Assembly (NCBI GenBank): GCA_007258455.2
Contig: VDFB02344379.1
Coordinates: 1 to 64,000 of the forward strand
Reading direction: 5' to 3'
DNA: 64,000 bases
Source of the DNA: Sequoia sempervirens
Lineage: Eukaryota > Streptophyta > Pinopsida > Cupressales > Cupressaceae
Part shown: piece by piece, positions 11,739 to 38,804 of the stretch
Position numbering within the stretch: position 1 is the stretch's first letter
Layout of the letters: every line of letters starts with the position of its first letter
Made by a program: the position numbers and the translations under genes
Notes under the pieces: generated by a model
Told to the model about the DNA's origin: nothing
The model's database searches: none
The model's input: the letters and a program-made list of their open reading frames with translations, nothing else

Positions 11739-12640
11739 AGAACATCCCTTTAAATTAAATTATTATTCATTTATTATTTAGTCACATGAAAATAATGTGG
11801 TTAACATTTTATGATTAATTAATGTCAATATTGGATTAATCATGATGATATTTTCTTGAACCTCTAAATTGTTGATTGAAAAAAGACAAATTAAACACTC
11901 ACTAAGAACAAGCATTCAAAAATATCAAATGTAATTTAAAAATCTACCATCAAATCAAACACAACAAAGAAACATCTCCATTAATGAATATCAAGATCAG
12001 ATGAATATATTTGTAGTGTTGTAAATTGTCACCCTTGGCAATTTCATAGTACTTGGACACCCTATTTTGCTTACAACATTAATTATATTAATAATTTGTT
12101 CGTTTGGGGGCCAAATTATGAAAGTATATTAAATTTCTTGACATCCCGACAAATTTGGGGCAAAAACACCCGGTGAAGGGCGGTGCCACCCTTGACCTTA
12201 AAGGTGACCTATATCAAATTTAATGTTTTGGTGTCAGTCCTTGGAGATTTCAAAAGGATCCTAGGTTGGTCTATAATCAAAAATATCAGTTGGGATGCAT
12301 ATATAAGCAAGTTTTCTTCTCATTTGAACGTTAGAAAGAAGACAATTACGAACAAGAAGCTATTATGGTGCACTTATTGTGAAGATGCATTGAGTTATCT
12401 TCTACATGCTAGCTACAACAATCTATTGTGTTTTGTGGACTAACCTATTGCATGTCTTCAAGCCATTCAAGCATCCATCAAACAACCTTTGGTGGCAATT
12501 CACGGTGTGAACATCACTTTGACAGAGATTTCATACCAAGGTAACATTACCATTTATCATTTATTGTTTCAGTCAATTATTGTTATTTGGCCTCCGCTTG
12601 ACCCAGGGTAAGCCCTCTTGATCGTCCTCATTTGCTGTAA
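11739..12640. other. No gene recognised
   Basis: AT-rich sequence between the TRIM and the second TATA-bearing block. Small frames only. Confidence 0.4.
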
Positions 12641-12723
12641 GTGGAGGTGGAAGCACCAAAATGGGGTTTGACTTAGGCAAGCCCTATATAGCACAACCTT
12701 TCCCCCTCTTTTCATGTGTGGAG
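12641..12723 (+). repeat. TATA-bearing block, copy 2 (LTR-like)
   Basis: Same order of motifs as 2980-3066, with the TATA core CCCTATATAGC at 12682-12692. It lies 1.8 kb upstream of the PYRB start codon in the sense orientation. It could in principle promote transcription into PYRB, but a separate transposon origin is likelier. Confidence 0.5.
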
Positions 12724-14482
12724 GTTAAATTCAGAAGTTTCGTCAGGAGCAGGTCACAGGAAACATAGAGCAGACTGTAACCTACCATCTGAAGTTTGCA
12801 GATCCCGAAAAAGCAGCAACTCTGGTCTAGGGTGCCCACGCCCCTGTCCACCCAATTCAGACTCTACTTTCAATCACAGGTTTCTCTTTGTATCCCTTTT
12901 CCAGATTTGCAATTGTTCCGATAGTTCCTGTTTTCATCTGTGTGATAAATTACGTTTTCAGATCTAGGGTTTATGTCAAATAGGCTTGTTAAAACACATC
13001 AATTTTCTCCTCTTTGCAACACAAACCCTAGGAGATTGGCTTTCCCTTGTGGCAGCTAGCCAATCATCAAACGCTAGTTGGTTTGTGTTTGAATGTGGAG
13101 TCAAAGTGAAAGAAAGTTGATCCTAGTTAATCTACTAGTTGGATGTAGGATCTCTTTTCCTACTCTACAATATCATGCCATTTAACTTTCTACCTTTTTC
13201 TACTGTATAATACAAGATTGCATTTGCAGTTTTTAGTTGCCAGGAAGATGTCACATTTCCCCCATACTAAGTTTTAAACTCATCCTTAAAAAAAATTTAT
13301 CTGCACTTTCCAACTTTCTCTAAGTGAATTACTATTAGATCTTGCACAATATATACGTACTGCTATTTCATTTCACAGATCATACCTCAACTCCAGTGCA
13401 ATTTAAATAAAAAACTCACTGCTAGGAGCTTGAAGCAATGTGTCTCTTGTTGATAGCATGAAGCATGGTTTAGGAAAACGATAAGCATTGCAAAAGTTTG
13501 ATATTATAAGCACAGGAATGATGACTAAAACTGGCCTACAAGATATCTGAGATAAAAGGGGCCCATAAATCTACAAAACAAAATATTTAGAGAGAAAGCA
13601 TGGCTTTTTAAACGAGAGTACATTAGATATGTAGCTGCTGAACAAGATAACATTTCAAAAGAGCTAAAATGGCTCGTTGTTGAAGAAGCCCTATTTTTGT
13701 TAGGTCCCAAGGTTGAAGGAGGAAAGAGGTTGTTTTGCAGGGAAGAAGAATGCAGCAATCTAACAAGCTTCTGGTTTATTTCAAGCTCCTCTTTCTAGAC
13801 CTTCCTTCTATATGTAGATTGTAGTTATTACATCCCACAGTAGGAAGTTGCCTTCATAAGTTGGCAGCATGTCTACCTGTGCTGGTTAGAAATAGGCTTC
13901 TTCCACAATTGTAGTTTAATTGCATAAGTGGGCAGTGAATGAGAATGCAAAAACTGCAATCTATTAATACAGAGTCTTATTAATTCTGGTTTGCAATTGT
14001 CTTTTTCTGCTCTCTTGTTTATGGGATTGGATTGACAGTTTTTAGGCCCCCGTGGTATGAAAAGTAACTTTATAGGTTATTATTGTTGGTATTACTCTAT
14101 TATGCTATGTTTCTGTCATTTTGGCTGTTTCTCTGCTTTTGTTGAATGCAATGTGGGAAGTCTTAGTTAGATCGTTGGAATTATTTAAAGCTGCATTACA
14201 TTAGATGATGTATGGGAAAATTTTAACACTTCTAGATCTCAAATGTGATATGGTCATTGATTGTAAATTGTAATGTTTAAACTGAGTGGTTGTATGAAGG
14301 GGTATTTATCTGTGTAATTAGCTACGTTATCATCCTATATTTACTTTCATGCATTTTGTTTGTGGCAGTGAAGTAATGCTATCCAGAAGTTTGCATAGAT
14401 AAACTCATTTGAGCTGGTTGGAGAATATATCATTTCATCTAAAGCATTCCTGCAGATATTATAATTTTTTTTTCTTTGTTTG
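12724..14482 (+). other. Upstream region of PYRB
   Basis: No other gene recognised. This stretch should hold the PYRB promoter and 5' untranslated region, but I see no unambiguous TATA box. The sequence TTTGTGGCAG ending at 14369 looks like a splice acceptor, so a 5'UTR intron is possible. The minus-strand frame at 13525-13758 has no recognisable content. Confidence 0.4.
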
Positions 14483-30534
<16,052 letters not shown>

Positions 30535-30774
30535 TATAATTCAAATATTTTTTACCTAACATTATGAATGCCGCATACTACAGCTTATTATCTACAGGTT
30601 GGCTTGGGATTGAAAGAGTTAATTACTGGCTTGGTGGTGTTCAGTATTTGTAGTCAACATATCACAATGTCTTTAACTGCTTATTACAATTTCTGTTAAA
30701 CCTTAAAGTATAGGATAATTAGACGTGAAATTTTGTACATTGTTTTTCATAAAGAGCACGGAGTTGGCATCCAA

Positions 30775-30780
30775 AATAAA
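30775..30780 (+). promoter_or_regulatory. PYRB: Candidate poly(A) signal of PYRB
   Basis: AATAAA about 240 bp after the PYRB stop, in a T-rich 3' region, at a plausible distance for a plant 3'UTR. Plant signals are loose, so this is only a candidate. Confidence 0.35.
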
Positions 30781-31269
30781 GCTGTCAATAATGAGAGTCA
30801 TTTGGTTGTTCAAACTGCATATATCAAATAATCCTTTTCCCTTTTTGCTGAGTGCTGTCAAAAGCTGTACTGCAACCTACTGAACCGCTCAGCCATTTTT
30901 TAGGATAGGATGGAGATTTGCTTCATTGATTGATTGTTGTAAAATCTTGCAGAGATTCTTCCTTTTCCTTAACAATGATTGTCTTTGGCATGACTCCTAT
31001 GAGAGCATTTGCTTTAACAGACAATTGTGAAATTTTATTTTCATGCTTTACAAGCTTTCAGGCTTACTTGAAATAGGTAAAGGCTAATAAGAATGAGATT
31101 GTTCTAGACTCAGCAATCAAAAAGGTTTTTGCCTTCCATACCAATAATGCATAAAAATTAGTTAAATAAGCTTTCACATTCCAAATCACGAGTGATCCTA
31201 GGTTGACAAGAAATCTGGAACTGCAGGCATATTGTATGAAGATAATAAGTTATATAAGAATAGATACAA
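30781..31269. other. 3' flank of PYRB, no gene recognised
   Basis: AT-rich sequence without recognisable coding content. Confidence 0.4.
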
Positions 31270-31617
31270 GTGAGCTTCATTCATAGAGCCCCTTCAATGA
31301 CCATATATTTTGTGAATACTTTAGGGAGACCATGTGCGTCTCTTTACAGATCTTGGGAGAAGACAATCACAAGGATGCCCATAGATATTGTTGTCATTCT
31401 AAATAGAGTGATGCAGAGGTTCAACCCTACCCTCTATGATTTTGGTTCCCTATTTTTAAAACATTTTGAAATGGTGGAGTGCAACAAAAACAAAAAATTC
31501 ACACTGTTCCCAGAAGATCTTCCTAAAGAAGCTAGAGACAAAACTATTGATTATGATCTAGGCCATCGACCAACAATATTTGCAACTAGATCAATTGTGG
31601 AGTGTGCACATGAATAG
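31270..31617 (+). CDS. Unrecognised 115-codon ORF
   Basis: Ordinary amino-acid composition (for example MPIDIVVILNRVMQRFNPTLYDFG and, near the end, DYDLGHRPTIFATRS). The frame opens on a non-ATG codon; the first ATG, at about 31297, gives a product starting MTIYFVNTLGRP. No known domain. Coding-like pieces without a continuous frame follow to about 32280, so this may be the best-preserved part of a decayed transposon protein. Confidence 0.25.
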   Translation: MSFIHRAPSMTIYFVNTLGRPCASLYRSWEKTITRMPIDIVVILNRVMQRFNPTLYDFGSLFLKHFEMVECNKNKKFTLFPEDLPKEARDKTIDYDLGHRPTIFATRSIVECAHE

Positions 31618-32531
31618 GCATCATTCTTTTGCAGACTACTTAATCTCTCAAGACTACTTTGTTTCCCTTTTGCATAAATTATTTTATAAATTTGTTTCCT
31701 TGATATTACTGTTTTTATTTCACAATGAAATTGGCATCTACATATGAAGACTTAGAGGGAGAGGGCAAAGGTGTCTTGATTAAGGGGAAAACAAAGGTTG
31801 GTGACTTCATTTTGGAGCACAAATGTGCTTTGGTTCTAGAAATGTTTTTTCTAAACCTCCCACGTATAAAGAAACCATAGAGGAATTGTGATTCATCTAT
31901 GCAAGGAAGGTTACCACAAGAAAAATGAGTTGTTACCAACATTGTTTCCAATTGCATGAGGACACAAATATAAATTACATTGGCGTAGGGCAGGTTAGGA
32001 AAGAAAACTCTTACATATGAAGAAGATTCAAGATGGTTAAAGAGAGGAAGTAGAATATTGATTTCTACATGAGGGATCTTACATTGATGCTGGAGACCCA
32101 TTAGTGAAGATGAATATCATAACGGAGGATATTGATAAACTTATTGAGCTCACAAAGCTAAGGAAAAGAGTTGTTGAATTAGATGTAGTCTCTAAAGATG
32201 TTTCAATCCTTACCTCTCATGGATATGCTCAACCTATGGCCCCTTCTCCTCTTGCTCATTATCCACCACTTGCATGACCTCACTTTGCACTAATTGTTCA
32301 AGATTGCCCACTTGATGCTTTTCAATAGAAATAAATTAAAGGCATTGCAGACATTGCTCTTGGAGGAGGAATAAGAACATGATGGTTTATAAATGCCATT
32401 TTCACCTATAGAAGTGAATTCCAAGTTACCATATTGTGTATAGAAAACAATGGTAGAGGGGTAAAACATCGATGAATGCACATGGTGGCAATGATTTATA
32501 AAATATTAGTTGGATACATTGCCCTACCAAT

Positions 32532-32830
32532 TGTTGGAACTTGTATAATCTCACCTCTTGCCCTTCATATGGTATGCTGTTCCTTCCAAGGACGCTTGTA
32601 TTAATGTGTAATATTATATTGGTTCAAGTCTATCATATCTTGTATGAATGACTTGAATGTGTATATATACATACATCAACATGATTGATTTTCATCTTGT
32701 TTGATCATATTAATATACAATATTGTTTGCGTATGGGCTCTACCATATCCTTTGTCTCTTGTGTATTATTTTTCCATGTTGGACTAAAGTTTACATAATT
32801 TTGATCTCAAGGCAATCATCAATTTCTACA
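32532..32830 (+). mobile_element. 5' LTR of a Copia-type element
   Basis: Starts TGTTGGAACTTG and ends AATTTCTACA (299 bp). TGGTATCAAAGTGGGA follows directly at 32831, matching the initiator-Met-tRNA primer site of Copia elements. The internal region to the right encodes Copia gag and protease in the same orientation. No 3' LTR was found. Confidence 0.8.
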
Positions 32831-33199
32831 TGGTATCAAAGTGGGAGTGACTAGGATTGCAAGTCAAATTAAGGAGAGAAAAACATAATTCTAAGGAATT
32901 TGTTGTTTGACTCAAAGTAACCTATCTTGCATAAACTTGTTTTCCTCACACAAGTATTTAACTAGGGTTATCTTCATGTCATTGGAAAAAAGGTTTTTGA
33001 GAGATTTCTTAAAAATGGTCATTGTAAAAGGGTGATATGATAGTGTAAAGTTGGGCTCTATGAACATGATTTCTAGCAAATTTCATTAATGTAGATTTAT
33101 ATAAAAGCAATCAGCTTTATATTCCTCACCAAGGCTTTGGATTGAAGTAATTCAAGTATAGTAGATAGAGATATTTTAGAGCTTTTTGAGGGTAGTATT

Positions 33200-34370
33200 A
33201 AAGGATTGGTGGCCATCCAAGTGGATGTTTAGAATTTAGATCTGCCATTTGTTTCAAGATGGGACCCCAGCAAGTCTTCTTATCTTGCACTTTGGCTCAA
33301 TTTTCATCAAGAACACAATCAATGGAGTCCTAATTCAATATAGATAAGGTTTTTGGGTCAAACTATGCTTCATATGTCATCTGCTTGGAGGAGTATCTCA
33401 AGAGTCATAAGTTGTGGATGCATATCCCTCAAGATAATATACCTCTTAAGGACACAACTAGATCACAAATCAAAGGAAGGCAATGTTGGGATATGGATTA
33501 TAAATTCCACTTCAATTGCATTGAAGAGAGTGATCTAAACAATCTATGGGATGAATTCAAGAGCTTGTTTAGTACCAACAACACATCCCAAATCAATTGA
33601 TTGGAGACAAAAATTTGCGCTCAACCTTGTTTTTTATTGTATGTACAAGTTTCTTTTGCATTTCAACAAATTTCATGTTGAGATTAGGGTAGCAAATGGA
33701 CAAGACATGAAGGATTTAGGATACGTGAGTATTTTTCTTAATAATATTTGTTTTGATAACGAAATTTTTGTATGCAATTTTCATGTGTTGGCTCTTGATT
33801 GAAAATACCAAGTATACACCATTTGAGGAAGCATGTTGAACTCACTTAGCTCCAAGTCTCCTTATAAAACTTCAAAAATTTGTCCACTAGCAATCAAGAT
33901 CATGCAATTAAATAATATGAGGGATCACTAGTTAGAAGTCAAGGTTTTGGTAGAGATCATTTTAGGATGCATTACAATTGTAGCTTCAACGAGAAGCCAA
34001 GTCATTTTGAGAATGAATGGTAAAAGTGCATTCAAGTATGTTAAGAAGATACATTGAGAATTTCTTTAGCTTAAAACACATCGCTTTGCATTCCTCTTCT
34101 TATTCCAAAACATCTACTAAATGGCTAGTTGATTCAAGAATTTGTCATGGCATGACTAGTCATAAGAAAATGCTCTTCAATTACTCCGCACTACATAAGG
34201 ATAATGAGTTGTACTAGGATGTAATTCTTCCTTCACCATATCTAAAAGTGGTGATGTGTCCAACAACAATGTGAGTTTTAAAGTTCTACATGTACCAAAC
34301 ATGGGTCCTACTTTTATTTTCCAATTACATCATTCATACCAATAAGAAAGTTGAGTTGTAATTGTAGACA
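33200..34370 (+). pseudogene. Copia gag and protease remnant
   Basis: Gag: from about 33343 the frame reads FGSNYASYVICLEEYLKSHK and then LWMHI, the typical 'G.NY..W...me.yL...LW' start of Copia gag, and continues DLNNLWDEFKSLF. Protease: at 34106-34200 STKWLVDSRICHGMTSHKKM matches 'WL.DSGas.HMT' with the catalytic Asp kept but the DSGA core disrupted. LKVV.., VLKFYMYQ and related pieces further on, in shifted frames, match 'v..vlhvP.m'. Multiple stops. Integrase and reverse transcriptase are absent; the element is cut off by AT-rich sequence after about 34370. Confidence 0.72.
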
Positions 34371-35296
34371 TTTAAATCTCACATACACTAATTTCCACAA
34401 TATCATCTTATGTTAACATTTAACGCATTTACCATCTCTTAATCTATTAAAATAATTAATTTTATCTCAAGTACATTACTTTATCACTGCTAAATTCACT
34501 AAATAATTATGGCTTAATTAATTTAATTTGAATTAAAATCTAAATTATCCATAATTAAATTAATTTAAATTTTGAATTACACCTCATGAGTTAATTATCC
34601 GATAAAGAATAGTTAACTAAATAGTCAATTTAGTTAACTCACCAATCAAAATTGTTAACCAAATAATCAGTTTAGTTAACTCACCATTGACAAGCCAATC
34701 AATTTAGCTAACTCAAGATCACAAATTAATTAAAAAATTAAATAGTTATCTAACTTACTAATCAAATGACTTGACTACTTAGTTATCTACACCCATTTTG
34801 CAAATTGATTTCTACCTCTCCTCATCACATCCACCAATAGTGAATCCAATTCATGATCCAAGATTTAATCTCCGCCATTCAATTTCCCTTTTTTTTTTTT
34901 TTAATAAATTGGAGCCCAATCCTTCATTTTCATCTATCCCATCTTAAATCAAGCAAGTAGATTTTGCAGCATTGAACAACGAACATTCAAACATTACAAT
35001 GAAAAACATATCCACTTCATGCTCTATTAGAGATACAAGATCAATTGAGATAAAAAATACTATTTATTGGTGGATGGAGATTGGAGAGAGAAGTAATGGT
35101 TTGGGTTTCATGCATCTATTCCTACACTTCCTCCCCTATCTAAAATGTTGCCAAAATATGCTTCCTAGTTCATTGGTATGAAGGTAAGCTTTGAACATTT
35201 GCTTGTGAAATCTATGCAAATCCTTGGTAACATAGGAAAACATCATTTGTTGTCTCATTCTAATCCGAGGTTGTGGTGTTTCTACAATTACCATTG
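34371..35296. other. AT-rich spacer with short TTAACT-type repeats
   Basis: At 34605-34720 the phrase 'ttagttaactcacca' and variants recur about every 50 bp. A T-tract lies near 34888-34905. The + frames at 34972-35378 are unrecognised. Confidence 0.4.
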
Positions 35297-35304
35297 CTTT
35301 ATAC

Positions 35305-36592
35305 CAGTGCTCCTTGGGGACACATCCCTTGCCTTTTTACCCCTTGTCCTCTTTAGGGGACGTTTCAGGGATGCCTAGGAAATGTCCCCTCCCTATCCCC
35401 TTTCTTGTCAATATTTAGGAAACATCCTCGAGCTAAAAAAATTCCCAGGGTACATTAGGGGACATCTAGGGGATGTCCAAACATCCCCCATCTATCTTGG
35501 GGACATCTAGTCGTCCCTAACATATCGAGGGACATTTTAGTTACTTTAATAAAAACAAACTTACAACCTTTCAATGTTTGTTAGGTTTATGGCATGCCCA
35601 TCCGAGATTTACAAAATAATATGAAAATGGTGTGTGCCATGAAGGTCTGTGTGGTTTTGAAAGTGTTAACTTAGGATTGACAATTGGGGGCTCTACCCCT
35701 TGACCTTGCCTTGTATTGTGATAGGGAATGCACTAGGGTCGACCCCATTGGGGGCAATGCCCCTAGACCCTCACAAGGGGTGTTGCCCCTAGACCCTCAC
35801 AAGGGGTGTTGCCCCTCGACCCCATTAGGGGCATTGTTCCCAGACCTTGCGAGGGACGTTGCCCCTCAACCCTGTTGGGGCATTGCCCCCAAATCCCCAT
35901 CAAGCTATAAGTCTAACCAAGTAATAAACTAATGATGAATCATGATCACAAAATCTACAAAATTCATATTGCTTGTTGCATAATCTCTACATTTCACAAT
36001 CAAAGATTATCTTTTTTAATACATTGGACAACTTGTTTATTATACAAGGAATGCCATAGACAAAGTAGCCATGCTATAGTCATTGTATTGTTGAATACAA
36101 GTTAAGTCATAGTTGGCATGAAATGCATTTTCATAATGCAAAAATGTATTTGCATAGAAACTCATAGAACAATCCCATCTATTAGTATCCCATCTAAGGT
36201 CAAATTGGAACATAAGTAGTAATCTTTTTACTTAATCATTCCTCTTTGTTAATGAGTTTCACAACAAAACATGCAGTCTTGAAGGCTTTAGGAAAACTTT
36301 AATAATAAGTCCCTCACTTGAATATACACACAAGCAAGGTATGTCTTTATTAACTCATGCTCATATATATATAAAGAACATCATAATTCCTATTCTATTA
36401 CCCATGTTCACAAAGGTTCAATAATGTCTATGATGAATGCTTTATCAATGTTATCATATGAATATTTAAAATTTCCTTATTTTTTTAATAACCCCTGTCG
36501 TCCCCTAAAAACTAGCCAAAAAGTACCTCCATACCGAAAACACATCTCGCCGTCCCCTACCATCCCTATCTTGAAAACTTGGAGGAGCATAG
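35305..36592. mobile_element. hAT-like non-autonomous DNA transposon (about 1.29 kb)
   Basis: Imperfect terminal inverted repeats: left CAGTGCTCCT (35305), right AGGAGCATAG (ends 36592; complement CTATGCTCCT, 8 of 10 match). Flanks CTTTATAC (35297-35304) and CTCTATAA (36593-36600) match at 6 of 8 positions, the 8-bp duplication expected of hAT. Both ends carry GGGGAC(G)-rich subterminal repeats in opposite orientation. No transposase frame, so it depends on another element. Confidence 0.6.
35685..35905. repeat. GGGGCATTGCCCC-type tandem repeats inside the hAT-like element
   Basis: Five or six diverged units of about 36 bp, each with a GGGG(T/C)(A/G)TTGCCCC inverted core joined by 'tagaccctcaca' or 'tcgacccc'. 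GC-rich in an AT-rich setting and able to form small hairpins. Confidence 0.75.
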
Positions 36593-36752
36593 CTCTATAA
36601 CAATTATTTTATACCGATTCAACAATCTTAAAAAAAGATAAAAAAATGTGTATCTTAAAAAGATAAAAAAATGTGTATTAAAGAACTACAAGTATCCTAA
36701 TTTCAATGTAGTCTTGTAAAAATGTACCCCGTTACTTGTTCATGCTTCATCC

Positions 36753-37135
36753 TCAAGTCTTGTTTGCAATGTTGTTTAAAAGCCAATCCAAGCCTTTATA
36801 TAAGCCTTCAACATAGGTAGCACAAATGCTTTGAATGTACAAATGGCATTGATATAGAGAGTGCAAACCAAGCTTGTCAGTAATATGTGCAACATTCATT
36901 GCATTTGGAAGATCCTGCATGTTTGCAAACATAAGGAGCACTGCATCTCACAACAAATCCTTGTTCAACATCCTATAAAGCTCCTCCCTTGCGTCAATCA
37001 CATGGTCTCTATCATTGCTTTCTACCACAAAGATAAGATCCCGAGTATTCTGGAAGATCTAAGCATTGAGGAAAACCACACCAAGTTCAGATTTGAGTCT
37101 CTTCTTCATAGTTGGTTCGAGTTTAAATCTATGGT
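36753..37135 (-). pseudogene. ARF1: Processed-type pseudogene of an ADP-ribosylation factor (ARF) GTPase
   Basis: Minus-strand translation from 37058 gives [18 protein letters not shown], then an in-frame TGA, then [38 protein letters not shown] and [13 protein letters not shown] with a stop at 36753. This is the C-terminal half of plant ARF1-class small GTPases at very high similarity. The GTP-binding NKxD motif has become NMQD. Upstream, with a deletion of about 30 bp and a stop, a weaker stretch starting TIDLN aligns with the TIGFN effector region (to about 37135). No intron interrupts the visible half, as in a retrocopy. Not functional. Confidence 0.9.
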
Positions 37136-37618
37136 TTCTAATGCTAATCTACTCTTCATCTAAAAAATGCAAAGACTAAAAATGATTAGAAGGGTCTTTA
37201 GGAGAAGCCCCTATCATCCATGAGTCGTGGGGCAGCAATGAACCTAATCTCTAGCTGCCTAGGCTTAGAATAGTGTACCTTCTTCCTCCCCAACTACTAG
37301 AAGTTTGTTATGCTATTAATGCGTTTCTACCTATATGCCTAGTTGCTACAGATGAAAATCTAGCAAAAATATCTCGACCAACCTGTAGCCTGTAAATCCA
37401 ATTTGAGGTTTCACTAGTCTCAAAGTCGGAGTGTTCTCTTTTGGTCTTTTAATTCATGACACCTTTTTTTATGATCTAATGCTGTTGATTAATGGTACGT
37501 AATTTTTTTGGATTGCATGGATTTAAAGGAAATTGAAAATTTACTGAGTCTTTATTGTGTTGTCTAGTAAAGCTACAACTTGATCGTAGTAAGATATCTC
37601 GATCAAGTGGAACCCATT
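37136..37618. other. No gene recognised
   Basis: Sequence between the ARF pseudogene and the CACTA-like end; no recognisable content. Confidence 0.4.
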
Positions 37619-37870
37619 CACTACAACAAATCCTTGTGATTTGCTCCACTTTTTGCTTCCACCCACTGTTTTAATGTATTTTTTGGCAATTTTTTGAAAA
37701 TGTCAGCGCTATTTATCAGGATGGGGCAATTTTTGGTGTTTATTGTGCTGATCAGTACAAGTCGGCGCTAATTTTGGTGCCTGAAGTAACACCGTCTTTA
37801 GCGCCGATATTAGCTTCTAGTGTAGTGCCTCTTTTAGCTCCGACTTTCGCTTCGAGTTTAGTGCCGATTT
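37619..37870 (+). mobile_element. CACTA-like terminus with GGCGC subterminal repeats
   Basis: CACTACAACAAATCC at 37619 resembles CACTA-superfamily termini. It is followed by short repeats with GGCGCTAA, TTAGCGCCGA and similar phrases in both orientations (37700-37870). AGTGTAGTG at 37819-37827 could be a nearby inverted end, but no 3-bp target duplication matches. The same vocabulary (GGTGCTAAA, GGCGC) follows the CACTA ends at 46877 and 63473. Confidence 0.45.
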
Positions 37871-37942
37871 AGACACCCCTATGTTGAAGAGACTTATTTA
37901 TATGTCTCATTGAAACATAACTCTTGGATATAACGAAGTAAT

Positions 37943-38121
37943 GTCGATGAGACATTGAGATATCGGTAAGACAAATAAGATTGTCTCATCCACACTATTC
38001 AAGTAATGATCAAAAGCATACATTGCTATACCGCCGGGAAGGTGAGCAACATATGCAGTAGAGCGGTATACACTGCAACCCTGCAACAAGAAGCCTTGAG
38101 CAAGGTGGTAGTGTGGTAAAC
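37943..38121. repeat. 179-bp direct repeat, copy 1
   Basis: Starts GTCGATGAGACATTGAGATA and ends GGTAGTGTGGTAAAC. It repeats 372 bp downstream with few changes. Each copy opens with a small inverted repeat (GATGAGAC...GTCTCATC) and contains CTATACCGCC. Confidence 0.92.
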
Positions 38122-38314
38122 AACAAAAGGGAAGGGAAAAACACTGCTATACCGCAATGATAATCACAAGTCTCCCCGACATGGCAGAGTTACACCGATA
38201 TAGAAAGAAATACTGCCAAAAGAAAATATCAATGAGACAGTGGCATATTGGCAAGAGATATTAACTTGTCTCATCGACATCGAAAACCAACATCAGAGGA
38301 ACATAAGATCTAAT

Positions 38315-38493
38315 GTTGATGAGACATTGAGATATCGGTAAGACAAGTAAGATTGTCTCATTGACACTCTTCAAGTAATGATCAAAAGCATACATCGCTA
38401 TACCGCCAGGAAGGTGAGCAACATATGCGGTAGAGTGGTATAGACCACAACCCCGCAGCAAGAAGCCTTGAGCAAGGCGGTAGTGTGGTAAAC
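38315..38493. repeat. 179-bp direct repeat, copy 2
   Basis: Near-identical to 37943-38121. A third, worn version of the opening hairpin (TGAGACAGTGGCATATTGGC...TTGTCTCATC) lies between the two at about 38233-38280. Confidence 0.92.
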
Positions 38494-38804
38494 ATGACAT
38501 CATTACAATTTACAACAATAAATGCAAAAAATTACATCAGTTGCCAAAATTAAATGCTATTAAATTATTAAGGGTTTCCAAAACTAATATGACTGAATAC
38601 TGCGCCATCCAAAGATAAGTGAGCTTTCCTAATATCACACTCAATTGCAGTGCACTAGCGTGGAAGGAGCTAAGGATATGAGAAGAAGTCCTGCAAGCGT
38701 GAAATACTCAGGTAAGTGCACAAAAATTCTCTGAAAGAGCTCTATTAATATAAAAAATATTTCAAGGTTTTGTCATCTGAAGCCATAGTAGAGAAAATTG
38801 AAAC

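Noticed and set aside
37619..37827. A complete 209-bp CACTA mini-element between CACTACAAC and AGTGTAGTG
   Set aside because: Only seven terminal bases match, flanks ATT and CCT are not a duplication, and the repeat array runs past the supposed end.
37943..38493. The two 179-bp repeats as LTRs of a mini-element
   Set aside because: No TG...CA ends, primer-binding site or target duplication; the third degraded hairpin between them fits a subterminal array better.
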